Origin: Nostocales cyanobacterium
GTDB taxonomy: Bacteria; Cyanobacteriota; Cyanobacteriia; Cyanobacteriales; Nostocaceae
DNA length: 32,870 nucleotides
NCBI GenBank assembly: GCA_004292695.1
Contig: RDXV01000041.1
Coordinates: forward strand, 1 to 32,870
Direction: 5' to 3'
The notes beneath the pieces were generated by a model. It was not told the DNA's origin. It worked only from the letters and a program-made list of their open reading frames with translations, and made no database searches. Positions 26,262 to 32,870 of the stretch are shown in pieces (within the stretch, counting starts at the first letter, position 1; each line of letters begins with the position of its first letter). The translations under genes were made by a program, and so were the position numbers.

Positions 26262-27551
26262 TTATGCTTCATTAACACGCAGAATTTTTGCCCCTAGTTG
26301 CTGTAACTTCATATCTAAACGATCATAACCACGATCTAAATGATTTAACCCTTGGATACTGGTTTGTCCCTCCGCCGCCAGTCCAGCTATAACTAAGGCC
26401 GCAGATGCACGTAAGTCTGTACCAATTACAGGTGCGCCAGATAACATAGATACACCACGTACAAAAGCTGTATTTCCCTTAACGCGAATATCTGCCCCCA
26501 AGCGGTTTAACTCAGAAGCATGACGCAGACGATTTTCAAACACAGATTCATTAATAATACTGTCACCTTCCGCCAAGGTTAACAAAGACATAAATGGCGC
26601 TTGCATATCTGTGGGAAAACCAGGATGAGGTAAGGTATCAATATCTGTAGCTTTGAGTCTTTCCGCTGGTAAAACTCGTAAACAGTCTTTCCCCTCCTCC
26701 AGTACAGTTACACCAATTTCTTGTAACTTGGCAATCACGGGAATTAGATGTTCCGGTGCTACTGGGGACATATATATTTCTGAGCGTGTAATTGCACCAG
26801 CTAGTAAAAACGTGCCTATTTCAATGCGATCAGGAATAATTGTGTAGTCGGTAGAATGTAACTTTTCAACACCAACAATGGTAATGGTACTTGTTCCTGC
26901 ACCTTGAATTTTTGCCCCCATCGAATTGCAGAAGTTGGCTAAATCTACTACTTCCGGTTCTCTGGCTGCGTTTTCAATGATAGTTTCCCCATCAGCTAGG
27001 GTAGCTGCCATCATTAGGGTTTCCGTTGCCCCAACACTAGGAGTATCTAAGTAAATTTTCGCTCCTTTTAGTCTGTTATTGTTACCAGGAACATGAGCAT
27101 TACAAATACCATGCTCTATTTGCACTTCCGCCCCCATTGCTTGGAGTCCACGCACGTGCAAATCAACTGGCCTTGCACCAATGGCACAACCCCCCGGTAA
27201 TGGCATTTGTGCTACTCCCAATCTGGCTAAAATTGGACCAATGGCAAAAAAGCTGGCTCGTAGTTGGGTGACAAGCTCATAAGGTGCTTTAGATGTGCTG
27301 ATTTCTCTGGCGTTAACATCTATGGTGTCGCCCTCTCTGCTGATTGACAAACCTAAAGCCGATAAAACTTGTCCCATTCTTTCTACATCCGCTAATAAAG
27401 GAACGTTACGAATGCGACAATCTCCAGAGCAAAGTAAAGTACCAGCCATGATGACTAGGGCTGAATTTTTTGCTCCGCTAATTTTGACGTGACCTTGCAA
27501 AGTATGTCCACCCCAAATTTGCAAGACTGAGGAGTCTGGTTTTGGTGACAA
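26262..27551 (-). CDS. murA: UDP-N-acetylglucosamine 1-carboxyvinyltransferase
   Basis: 429 residues. It transfers enolpyruvate from PEP to UDP-GlcNAc, the first committed step of peptidoglycan synthesis, in the cytosol, and is the fosfomycin target. Signatures: KISGAKNS near the N-terminus (Lys28), the catalytic Cys122 in [14 protein letters not shown], the [11 protein letters not shown] segment, PDRIEIGTF and [11 protein letters not shown], with [11 protein letters not shown] near the end. The Cys means it should be fosfomycin-sensitive in type. The start is uncertain: TTG at 27551 has GAGG five bases before it, while a stronger GGAGG lies about 40 bases further up without an ATG/GTG/TTG in frame at proper distance. 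murF is also in this window, about 3 kb away on the same strand, but separated by other genes. Confidence 0.96.
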   Translation of the reverse strand: MSPKPDSSVLQIWGGHTLQGHVKISGAKNSALVIMAGTLLCSGDCRIRNVPLLADVERMGQVLSALGLSISREGDTIDVNAREISTSKAPYELVTQLRASFFAIGPILARLGVAQMPLPGGCAIGARPVDLHVRGLQAMGAEVQIEHGICNAHVPGNNNRLKGAKIYLDTPSVGATETLMMAATLADGETIIENAAREPEVVDLANFCNSMGAKIQGAGTSTITIVGVEKLHSTDYTIIPDRIEIGTFLLAGAITRSEIYMSPVAPEHLIPVIAKLQEIGVTVLEEGKDCLRVLPAERLKATDIDTLPHPGFPTDMQAPFMSLLTLAEGDSIINESVFENRLRHASELNRLGADIRVKGNTAFVRGVSMLSGAPVIGTDLRASAALVIAGLAAEGQTSIQGLNHLDRGYDRLDMKLQQLGAKILRVNEA

Positions 27552-27869
27552 ATTGGCCTCTGGTAAGCCGCTAGAAGAATTAATAAGCCTACCTCCAAAA
27601 AATAAGTAATAATAAAGGTTTTAAGTTGATTGTGATTCTACTTTAAGGAGTAGATTGCCGATTAACTTCAACTTCCATCAAGGGATAAAGTTTAGTTATT
27701 TGTAGTGTTATGATCACTACAGGGTTGAACGGCTAACCTGTAATTCCTTGATCTCAGACTTCAAGGAGTTTCTGTTAATATTAAATAACCTATCATTAAG
27801 ATGATTGGTCATTAGCCATTAGTCAGTTTTAACTTATTGTCTGTTTCCTGTTGTTTATTTACCATGATG
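27552..27869. other. Gap between murA and tRNA-Leu
   Basis: No coding frame is visible. It contains a GGAGG for the leftward murA, an imperfect inverted repeat (ACAGGGTT/AACCTGT at about 27719-27742) and a six-base hairpin (CCTTGA 27746-27751, TCAAGG 27761-27766). These could be part of the murA leader or of a small RNA; I see nothing decisive. Confidence 0.4.
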
Positions 27870-27900
27870 TTGACAATCTTCATTATTTAAGCAATAATAC
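27870..27900 (+). promoter_or_regulatory. Sigma-70-type promoter of tRNA-Leu
   Basis: A consensus -35 box TTGACA (27870-27875), a 17-base spacer and a -10-like AATAAT (27893-27898) precede the mature tRNA by about 30 bases. A 19-base spacer to TAATAC is the alternative reading. Confidence 0.6.
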
Positions 27901-27927
27901 AGAATTGGTGATATAAAACCAATGCCA

Positions 27928-28009
27928 GCGGAACTGGCGGAATTGGCAGACGCGCTAGATTCAGGTTCTAGAGCCGCAAGGTGTCCGGGTTCAAGTCCCG
28001 GGTTCCGCA
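27928..28009 (+). tRNA. tRNA-Leu (anticodon CAG)
   Basis: An 82-base class II tRNA. The acceptor stem GCGGAAC (27928-27934) pairs with GTTCCGC (28002-28008) and is followed by discriminator A. The anticodon stem CTAGA/TCTAG encloses the loop TTCAGGT, giving CAG at 27962-27964, which reads CUG. A long variable arm and the T-arm (CCGGGTTCAAGTCCCGG) are intact. CCA is not encoded. A minus-strand frame over it is a shadow. Confidence 0.97.
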
Positions 28010-28080
28010 TCCCAACTAATTCACTAACTCTATCTGTTGCTATCAGCAATCAGTTTATAGTTTATAATTAACCAGAAATT

Positions 28081-28863
28081 GTGCTAACAAGTTTACAAAA
28101 TAATTTAGTCAAGCAAATACGCAAGCTGCACTCTACTAAAGAAAGACATAAACAAAACTTGTTTTTATTAGAGGGAACACACTTATTAGAAGAGGCTTGT
28201 ACTGTAAATTATCCATTAGAAACTGTTTGTTGCACTCCTAAATGGCAATTTACACATCCCCAATTATGGGATCTGATTTTTAACCGTTGCGATCGCGTTG
28301 AGTTAGTTAGTGAGGAAGTTTTAACAGCAATAGCTACTACTGTACAACCTGATGGTGTGGTGGCAACAGCTAAACGGATCATAGAAACTCAAGTTCCCTT
28401 GACCGGTTTACTTTTAGCAGTGGAAACTTTACAAGATCCTGGTAATTTGGGAACTATCATCAGAACTGCGGCGGCCGCTGGTGCGTCTGGTTTATGGTTA
28501 AGTGATGATAGTGTGGATTTAGATCACCCTAAAGTTTTACGCGCTTCCGCTGGTCAATGGTTTCGTTTAAATAAAGCTGTAAGTAATGATCTCCAAGACA
28601 CTGTTCAACAATGTCAAAAACAAGGAATACAGGTAATTGCTACTTTACCTACAGCTAATTTAACTTATTGGCAGGTAGACTGGCGCAAACCTAGCTTAAT
28701 TTTACTGGGAAATGAAGGCGCTGGTTTGTCTGATAATCTGGCAAAAATCGCTGATACTCAAGTCAAAATTCCCCTGAGTCCAGGAGTTGAGTCTTTGAAT
28801 GTGGCGATCGCCGCTGCTTTAATGTTATACGAAGCTCAAAGACAAATGACTTATAGTAATTAG
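28081..28863 (+). CDS. SpoU/TrmH family RNA 2'-O-ribose methyltransferase
   Basis: 260 residues from a GTG at 28081; no clear Shine-Dalgarno. The N-terminus (SLQNNLVKQIRKLHSTKERH, then LFLLEGTHLLEEA) is the L30e-like RNA-binding substrate domain of SpoU enzymes. The C-terminal SPOUT domain shows the three knot motifs: ETLQDPGNLGTIIRTAAAAG, LILLGNEGAGLS and IPLSPGVESLNVAIAAALML. It uses S-adenosylmethionine to methylate a ribose in RNA, most likely 23S rRNA (RlmB/TsnR-like), but the exact site cannot be read from sequence. Two HIP1 sites lie within (28289, 28804). Directly convergent with the unknown gene that ends at 28867, only three bases away. Confidence 0.93.
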   Translation: MLTSLQNNLVKQIRKLHSTKERHKQNLFLLEGTHLLEEACTVNYPLETVCCTPKWQFTHPQLWDLIFNRCDRVELVSEEVLTAIATTVQPDGVVATAKRIIETQVPLTGLLLAVETLQDPGNLGTIIRTAAAAGASGLWLSDDSVDLDHPKVLRASAGQWFRLNKAVSNDLQDTVQQCQKQGIQVIATLPTANLTYWQVDWRKPSLILLGNEGAGLSDNLAKIADTQVKIPLSPGVESLNVAIAAALMLYEAQRQMTYSN

Positions 28864-28866
28864 CGA

Positions 28867-29163
28867 TCAACGACCGTGTTTTTTATGAATTTCTTCCAAA
28901 TACTGATCAATATCCGCAACTGCATCTTCTAAAGCAGCTAGATCAATATTATCAGTATTTCCACTACGATGCTGATCTGAAGTTTGACAATCAAGAACTT
29001 CCATAATAATTGTTTCTTCAGTTGCATTTACCTGTAAAATGTCTTCTAGCTCAGTTAAAGACTTTTGAAACTCTAGATCAGCAGCGCAGTGCTGACGGTG
29101 GTAAATGTCTTTCATATTCTGATTCTGATAGTTTTTTCTAGATGAATGAATAGTGCTTTCCAT
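28867..29163 (-). CDS. Hypothetical acidic protein
   Basis: 98 residues from the ATG at 29163; another ATG at 29115 would give 82. I do not recognise the family. It is soluble, and the conserved-looking parts are two short helical blocks (FQKSLTELEDILQV and NIDLAALEDAVADIDQYLEE), spaced by a polar linker, with a basic end (KKHGR). The N-terminal 16 residues are rich in Ser, Asn and Gln and may be a mis-start. It converges on the rRNA methyltransferase gene with only three bases between. Codon pattern and helix content argue that it is real. Function unknown. Confidence 0.65.
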   Translation of the reverse strand: MESTIHSSRKNYQNQNMKDIYHRQHCAADLEFQKSLTELEDILQVNATEETIIMEVLDCQTSDQHRSGNTDNIDLAALEDAVADIDQYLEEIHKKHGR

Positions 29164-29380
29164 TTCCTGAACCTACCACAGTAAACACTTTACTTTGATT
29201 ATCCCGGATATCTGTTCACCACTACTTAACTTAGTATCAATTTTACACATTAACTTTCAGAAATGGCAAATTCAGTAATATTGCCAGGAAATGAGGAATA
29301 GGAAATAATAGTCAATAATAGTAAATTTACTAATGGTTAATAACTGGATACTTGAGGTAATGCAGATAAATAAATTAACA

Positions 29381-29941
29381 ATGAAATTAATAATGAAACA
29401 TCTGATTAAAACTGGTGTAGTTCTCATGATCATAACCGTAATCGGATGTGAAAATTTACGCGCTGAGAATAGTTTTTTTGTAGAGAGAGTGAGTGATGGT
29501 GACACCTTAACTGTCAGCGATAAAAATAAACAGAAATTTACAGTCAGGTTTGCTTGCATTGATGCACCAGAAATACCCCATACAAATAAAGAAAAAAATA
29601 GTAGAAAAGCAAAGGACAAAAATCAATTTAGTTGGGGTTTAAAAGCCAAAGAAAGATTACAAGAATTGATTCAACAAGGCAAAAATCAAGTTTACCTAGA
29701 CGTAATGGAAAAAGATCGCTACGGTAGAAAACTAGCGGAAGTAAGATTAAAAAACGGGACATTTATTCAACAGGTATTATTACAAGAAGGTTTAGTTAAA
29801 ATTTATCGTTCCTACCTGAATAAATGTCCTAGTAAAAAGATTATGCAGCAAGCAGAAACACAAGCAAAAAATCAAAACATTGGTATTTGGAATGATCAAA
29901 AATTTATAGATCCTTGGGAATATCGAAAACTGAGTAAGTAA
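29381..29941 (+). CDS. Thermonuclease-family (SNase) lipoprotein
   Basis: 186 residues from the ATG at 29381; in-frame ATGs at 29333, 29360 and 29393 are alternatives. The preferred start gives a compact signal: KLIMKHLIK, a hydrophobic core, and the lipobox VIGC with Cys23, so it is probably a lipoprotein. The SNase fold follows with the metal-binding Asp39/Asp41 (SDGDTL), Arg56, Asp61 and Glu64 (VRFACIDAPE) and Arg116 (KDRYGRKLAEV), which correspond to Asp19/21, Arg35, Asp40, Glu43 and Arg87 of staphylococcal nuclease. It should hydrolyse DNA and RNA with calcium at the cell surface or in the periplasm. Its likely job is nutrient scavenging or defence against external DNA; neither is shown here. 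Confidence 0.9.
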   Translation: MKLIMKHLIKTGVVLMIITVIGCENLRAENSFFVERVSDGDTLTVSDKNKQKFTVRFACIDAPEIPHTNKEKNSRKAKDKNQFSWGLKAKERLQELIQQGKNQVYLDVMEKDRYGRKLAEVRLKNGTFIQQVLLQEGLVKIYRSYLNKCPSKKIMQQAETQAKNQNIGIWNDQKFIDPWEYRKLSK

Positions 29942-29992
29942 AATTCTGATTTATAGGATAATCAAAGTAACAAAGCAGATAAAACATTCCCA

Positions 29993-30041
29993 ATTCTAAA
30001 TTCTAAATTCTAAATTCTAAATTCTAAATTCTAAATTCTAA
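29993..30041. repeat. Seven perfect ATTCTAA heptamers before the deacetylase start
   Basis: Exactly seven identical 7-base units, 29993-30041, ending two bases before the ATG at 30044. It replaces any Shine-Dalgarno, so the array makes up the 5' flank of that gene. No degeneracy suggests recent expansion. Confidence 0.95.
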
Positions 30042-30043
30042 AA

Positions 30044-30721
30044 ATGCCATTTGCACCTTTATTTCCCACAATTTACCGAATTTTAAAACCAACTTTTCCC
30101 CAATGTCTATGGAATGGGGATAATAAAAGTAAAAAAATTGCCTTGACTTTTGATGATGGACCACACCCTCAATACACACCCCAAGTATTGAAAGTTTTAG
30201 AAAAATATAATATTACCGCTAGTTTTTTCTGGTTAGGTATTTGTGTCAACCGTGTACCACACATTGCAAAAGCTGTTCAAGAAAAAGGACATTGGATCGG
30301 TTTACATGGTTATGATCATCGTTCTTTTCCTCTTCTGTCTGAAATTCAACTTAAACAGAGTTTAGAAAAAACCCAAATTGAAATTTATAACGCTTGTAAT
30401 TTATCACCAGAACAAGTCCGCGATGTTCGTCCCCCCAATGGTTTTTTTACACCTCAAACTTTACAGTTATTTCAAACGTGGAATTATCGTCCTGTGATGT
30501 GGAGTGTTGTTCCAGAAGACTGGGTTTGTCCTGGGGTTAATGTGGTTGTTAACCGAGTTATTAAACAAGTAAAAAATGGCTCTATTATTGTTTTACATGA
30601 TGGAGTTTGTGGGGGAAAAGATGTAGCAGAAACTATTAAAATTCTTATTCCTCAATTATTAGCACAAGGCTATGAGTTTGTGACAATTAATAGTTTCTGG
30701 GAATCAGGTTTTTTTAAGTAA
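30044..30721 (+). CDS. Polysaccharide deacetylase, NodB family
   Basis: 225 residues. The NodB catalytic motifs are in order: TFDDGPH (Asp37, Asp38), the metal-binding H-x3-H in HGYDH (His88, His92), RPPNGFF (129-135) and LHDG near 200. It should remove acetyl groups from N-acetylglucosamine polymers such as peptidoglycan or an exopolysaccharide. There is no signal peptide or membrane segment, which is unusual for a wall-acting deacetylase; the start at ATG 30044 is dictated by the frame, but no Shine-Dalgarno is present because heptamers occupy 29993-30041. A start further inside would remove only the first 5-40 residues. Convergent with murF, seven bases away. Confidence 0.92.
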   Translation: MPFAPLFPTIYRILKPTFPQCLWNGDNKSKKIALTFDDGPHPQYTPQVLKVLEKYNITASFFWLGICVNRVPHIAKAVQEKGHWIGLHGYDHRSFPLLSEIQLKQSLEKTQIEIYNACNLSPEQVRDVRPPNGFFTPQTLQLFQTWNYRPVMWSVVPEDWVCPGVNVVVNRVIKQVKNGSIIVLHDGVCGGKDVAETIKILIPQLLAQGYEFVTINSFWESGFFK

Positions 30722-30728
30722 GATTATT

Positions 30729-32114
30729 TCAATATTTTATTACCGAAAAATCAGCCCGTAATTGATTCACAACTTGATCTAAACCCACAGAATGGGCAGC
30801 TTTAAATAAGAGGCGATCGCCAGATTTAACATAAGTCCTTAATCTAGTAACTAAATCATTATGAGTAGTAAAACATTCACAATTAACACCTTTAGCACTA
30901 TTAGCAATCATTTCTGCATCTTCACCATCAACTAACACCAATAAACCATCTAAATTCAATCTTTTGACAGTTTCTCCTACTTGTTGATGTAAATTTAAAG
31001 AGTGAGAACCTAACTCTTTCATCGCCCCCAATACTGCTATTTTGCGCTTTCCGGGAGTATCTGCTAATAATTGTAAAGCGGCTAACATTGCTTCCGGTGC
31101 AGCGTTATAAGTTTCATCTAAAATCACAATATCATCAGGTAAATTAAACCTTTGGGATCTACCACCAGGCATATTTACCACTACACCATTTGCTAATTTT
31201 TCCCAATCAATTCCTAATACTTTCGCTACTGCTAAAGCGGCTAAATAATTACTAGCATTATGACGACCAGGTAAAGGTAAAGGTAAACTCATTCCCCCTA
31301 CTTCTATAGTTTCATTGTTAATTAAATTTCCTTGAATATCTCCACCAGAAAATCCATAACTAATGACTTTACCTGACCAAACTTTTCTAGCTGTTTCCAT
31401 GAGTAATGGATTATCATAATTAAGAATTGCTATACTATCACTAGGCATTTCTGTTAATAACTCACATTTAGCTTCAGCTATTGCTTGTTCTGAACCCAGT
31501 AACTCTATATGTGCTGTTCCTACATTGGTAATAACACCAATATTTGGTTGAGCAATTTCTGTTAATTCTGCTATTTGTCCTCTCCCCCGCATTGCCATTT
31601 CAATAACTGCAAAATTAGCAGTTTCATCTAATTCTAATAAGGTTTTGGGAACACCTATTTCATTGTTAAAATTACCATAGGTTTTATGCACTTTTCCCTG
31701 AGTTGCTAATACTGCGGTAATTAATTCTTTAGTAGTGGTTTTTCCTACTGAACCAGTCACACCAATAACAGGAATATGAAAAGAGTTACGCCACCATTGG
31801 GCAATTTGTTGATATGCTTTTAATGTATTAGGTACTTGTAATAGGGGATATGCAGGATTATTACTAGAATTGCTGTAATTATAATCAACTATAGCTGCAA
31901 TTGCACCTTTGGCGATCGCCGTCGGTATAAACTCATGTCCATCAAACCTTTCACCACGTAAAGCTAGAAATACTTCACCAGGTTTTAATATTCTTGTGTC
32001 TGTTTGTAAACCACTACTTATTTGAGATAAAGCAGATGTAGATAAGTTAACAGGAACTGCTGAGAGAATTTCCAGTATTTGGGATAAGGAGGCCAAACTA
32101 GGCATATTGATCAT
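30729..32114 (-). CDS. murF: UDP-N-acetylmuramoyl-tripeptide--D-alanyl-D-alanine ligase
   Basis: 461 residues from the ATG at 32114; a second ATG at 32105 is equally possible and neither has a Shine-Dalgarno. It adds the D-Ala-D-Ala dipeptide to UDP-MurNAc-tripeptide, the last cytosolic step of peptidoglycan precursor synthesis. The Mur ligase layout is clear: an N-terminal UDP-binding domain with SGLQTDTR and LRGERFDGHEF, the ATP-binding GVTGSVGKTTTKE (P-loop near 121-127), NEIGVP, the ALNYDNPL-like substrate segment (ILNYDNPLL), GRHNASNYLAA, and the C-terminal DETYNAAPEAM and LGAMKELG motifs. Two HIP1 sites lie within (30813, 31912). Confidence 0.96.
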   Translation of the reverse strand: MINMPSLASLSQILEILSAVPVNLSTSALSQISSGLQTDTRILKPGEVFLALRGERFDGHEFIPTAIAKGAIAAIVDYNYSNSSNNPAYPLLQVPNTLKAYQQIAQWWRNSFHIPVIGVTGSVGKTTTKELITAVLATQGKVHKTYGNFNNEIGVPKTLLELDETANFAVIEMAMRGRGQIAELTEIAQPNIGVITNVGTAHIELLGSEQAIAEAKCELLTEMPSDSIAILNYDNPLLMETARKVWSGKVISYGFSGGDIQGNLINNETIEVGGMSLPLPLPGRHNASNYLAALAVAKVLGIDWEKLANGVVVNMPGGRSQRFNLPDDIVILDETYNAAPEAMLAALQLLADTPGKRKIAVLGAMKELGSHSLNLHQQVGETVKRLNLDGLLVLVDGEDAEMIANSAKGVNCECFTTHNDLVTRLRTYVKSGDRLLFKAAHSVGLDQVVNQLRADFSVIKY

Positions 32115-32353
32115 CAATAAAAGTTAATGACAAAATCCTACAATTATCATGGCCACAAATAAAGTAGATTCTCAATTTATTTAATTCCTATTTTCGTCTC
32201 AACTGCGGTACAGTTACCGAGATATTTAGTAAATTTAATTACATCTAGGTAAATCTGTAGCGCTGCAAGACGTTTAGTTTAACTGTGGTCTGGTGGAGTG
32301 AACACAGGTATAAAAATTTATGAACTTGAGAGTTACACCCTAAGAGTGTAAAT

Positions 32354-32491
32354 TTAATTGTCTCCTATTTTTTCTATGGTTTCAATTACTGCTAAACCTA
32401 TACTAGAAGCTGCAATTAAAGCTATAGCTGAGATTAAATAAGCATTAGTCAGCATTCTGAGAGCTTCGTCAAATACAATGTAGGTGGTCAT
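32354..32491 (-). CDS. Membrane microprotein of 45 residues
   Basis: Small open frame starting at ATG 32491 with a good Shine-Dalgarno (AAAGGTGA, four to five bases upstream) and ending in TAA at 32354. The protein begins MTTYIVFDEALRMLTNA, then has one hydrophobic helix (about 18-36: YLISAIALIAASSIGLAVI) and a charged end (ETIEKIGDN). No rare features; the sequence pattern fits a single-pass membrane protein like small subunits of photosynthetic or respiratory complexes, but I do not recognise it. A weak TTACAC/GTGTAA hairpin follows the stop (32336-32354 region). Function unknown. Confidence 0.6.
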   Translation of the reverse strand: MTTYIVFDEALRMLTNAYLISAIALIAASSIGLAVIETIEKIGDN

Positions 32492-32723
32492 TTGTTCACC
32501 TTTTCAACCTTTAGCGGCTACTAGTGATTTTTATTCTATACACCTTGATAGGTCAATCTTTATGATTAGTTCCTAGCATTAGTATCTTAACAAAACTTTA
32601 GATATTTCAAAACCCCATGACAAACTTTTCTCAATAAATATCAAAAGATTACAGGTAAAGGGTTTGAGACGTTTTCAGGAAAAAAAGTGCAAGTTTCCAC
32701 TAGGATAAACCCAAAAACCCGTT

Positions 32724-32743
32724 TCCTATTCCCTATTCCCTAC
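32724..32743. repeat. CCCTATT heptamer tract
   Basis: Two to three tandem units of CCCTATT flanked by partial units. It is another of the short heptamer families in this window. Confidence 0.6.
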
Positions 32744-32804
32744 CTTAACGGAAAGACTTTCTCAGCAACCGATAAGCTGTTGTGCATTTAATTTGTATAA
32801 TTAT

Positions 32805-32823
32805 GGCGGGCAAGATGCCCACC
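32805..32823. repeat. Dispersed GC-rich hairpin
   Basis: GGCGGGCA pairs with TGCCCACC, one mismatch, three-base loop AGA. It is conspicuously GC-rich compared with its surroundings and resembles a common cyanobacterial repeat. Confidence 0.55.
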
Positions 32824-32870
32824 CCACAAGACTTAACTATTTTAGGATTATAAACTTTAGGTGCGTAACA

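Larger units (their letters stand above)
32492..32870. other. Repeat-rich end of the window, no gene seen
   Basis: No coding frame is supportable. It contains a CCCTATT heptamer tract (32724-32743) and a GC-rich hairpin (GGCGGGCA at 32805-32812, TGCCCACC at 32816-32823) of a type I recall as dispersed in Nostocales. The promoter of the small membrane-protein gene presumably lies here. Confidence 0.5.

Noticed and set aside
27855-28049. Minus-strand frame of 64 codons
   Set aside because: It covers the tRNA-Leu gene and reads the tRNA backwards.
29272-29619. Minus-strand hydrophobic frame of 115 codons
   Set aside because: It overlaps the nuclease lipoprotein gene antisense; hydrophobicity is expected from AT-rich complement of Lys/Asn codons.

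Overview
The window looks like chromosomal DNA of a filamentous cyanobacterium, most likely of the Nostocales (Anabaena/Dolichospermum/Nostoc type). I base this on nine HIP1 octamers (GCGATCGC), several families of heptameric tandem repeats, cyanobacterial genes (DUF2555, CHAT-TPR, kinase-AAA-GAF multi-domain proteins, a MASE1 kinase) and close similarity of Pgk and MurA to what I know of that group. The assignment is by recognition, not by a search.

Region 1 (1-1905) is core: a UspA-type stress protein diverging from phosphoglycerate kinase, which ends in a hairpin terminator. Region 2 (1917-7041) is a small accessory island. Leftward, four tightly packed genes run from an orphan antitoxin-like protein through a DUF433 protein and a large DUF4209 (RNxxxHG, HEPN-like) protein to a PIN-domain toxin. 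The DUF4209 protein carries at its C-terminus the same tail as the orphan antitoxin and overlaps the PIN gene by one base. Rightward, a Uma2 remnant precedes an overlapping pair of genes for an SMC/OLD-like ATPase and a DUF4276 Toprim-like protein, which resembles defence ATPase-nuclease pairs. Region 3 (7307-17510) holds a MASE1 histidine kinase, the 5'-truncated 3' end of a large surface protein gene abutting dispersed repeats, and a 1927-residue signalling protein with the order Ser/Thr kinase, AAA ATPase, helical repeats, GAF, nucleotide cyclase, TPR-like linker and C-terminal heme globin.

Region 4 (17532-21476) has a RelE/ParE toxin-antitoxin pair, coaBC, a DUF2555 gene, an alpha/beta hydrolase and an M48 metalloprotease, all leftward, with heptamer repeats between them. 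Region 5 (21599-26134) is a divergent pair: a secreted leucine-rich-repeat protein and a secreted TPR-CHAT protein. Region 6 (26262-32491) returns to housekeeping: murA, tRNA-Leu(CAG), a SpoU/TrmH rRNA methyltransferase, an unknown acidic protein, a nuclease lipoprotein, a polysaccharide deacetylase whose start codon sits two bases behind seven perfect heptamers, murF, and a 45-codon membrane microprotein gene. The last 380 bases hold only repeats.

The most interesting items are the kinase-cyclase-globin fusion, the DUF4209 protein in the antitoxin position of a PIN toxin, and the ATPase/Toprim pair. No HIP1 site lies between about 1668 and 18491, a stretch that covers both the accessory island and the signalling/adhesin region.
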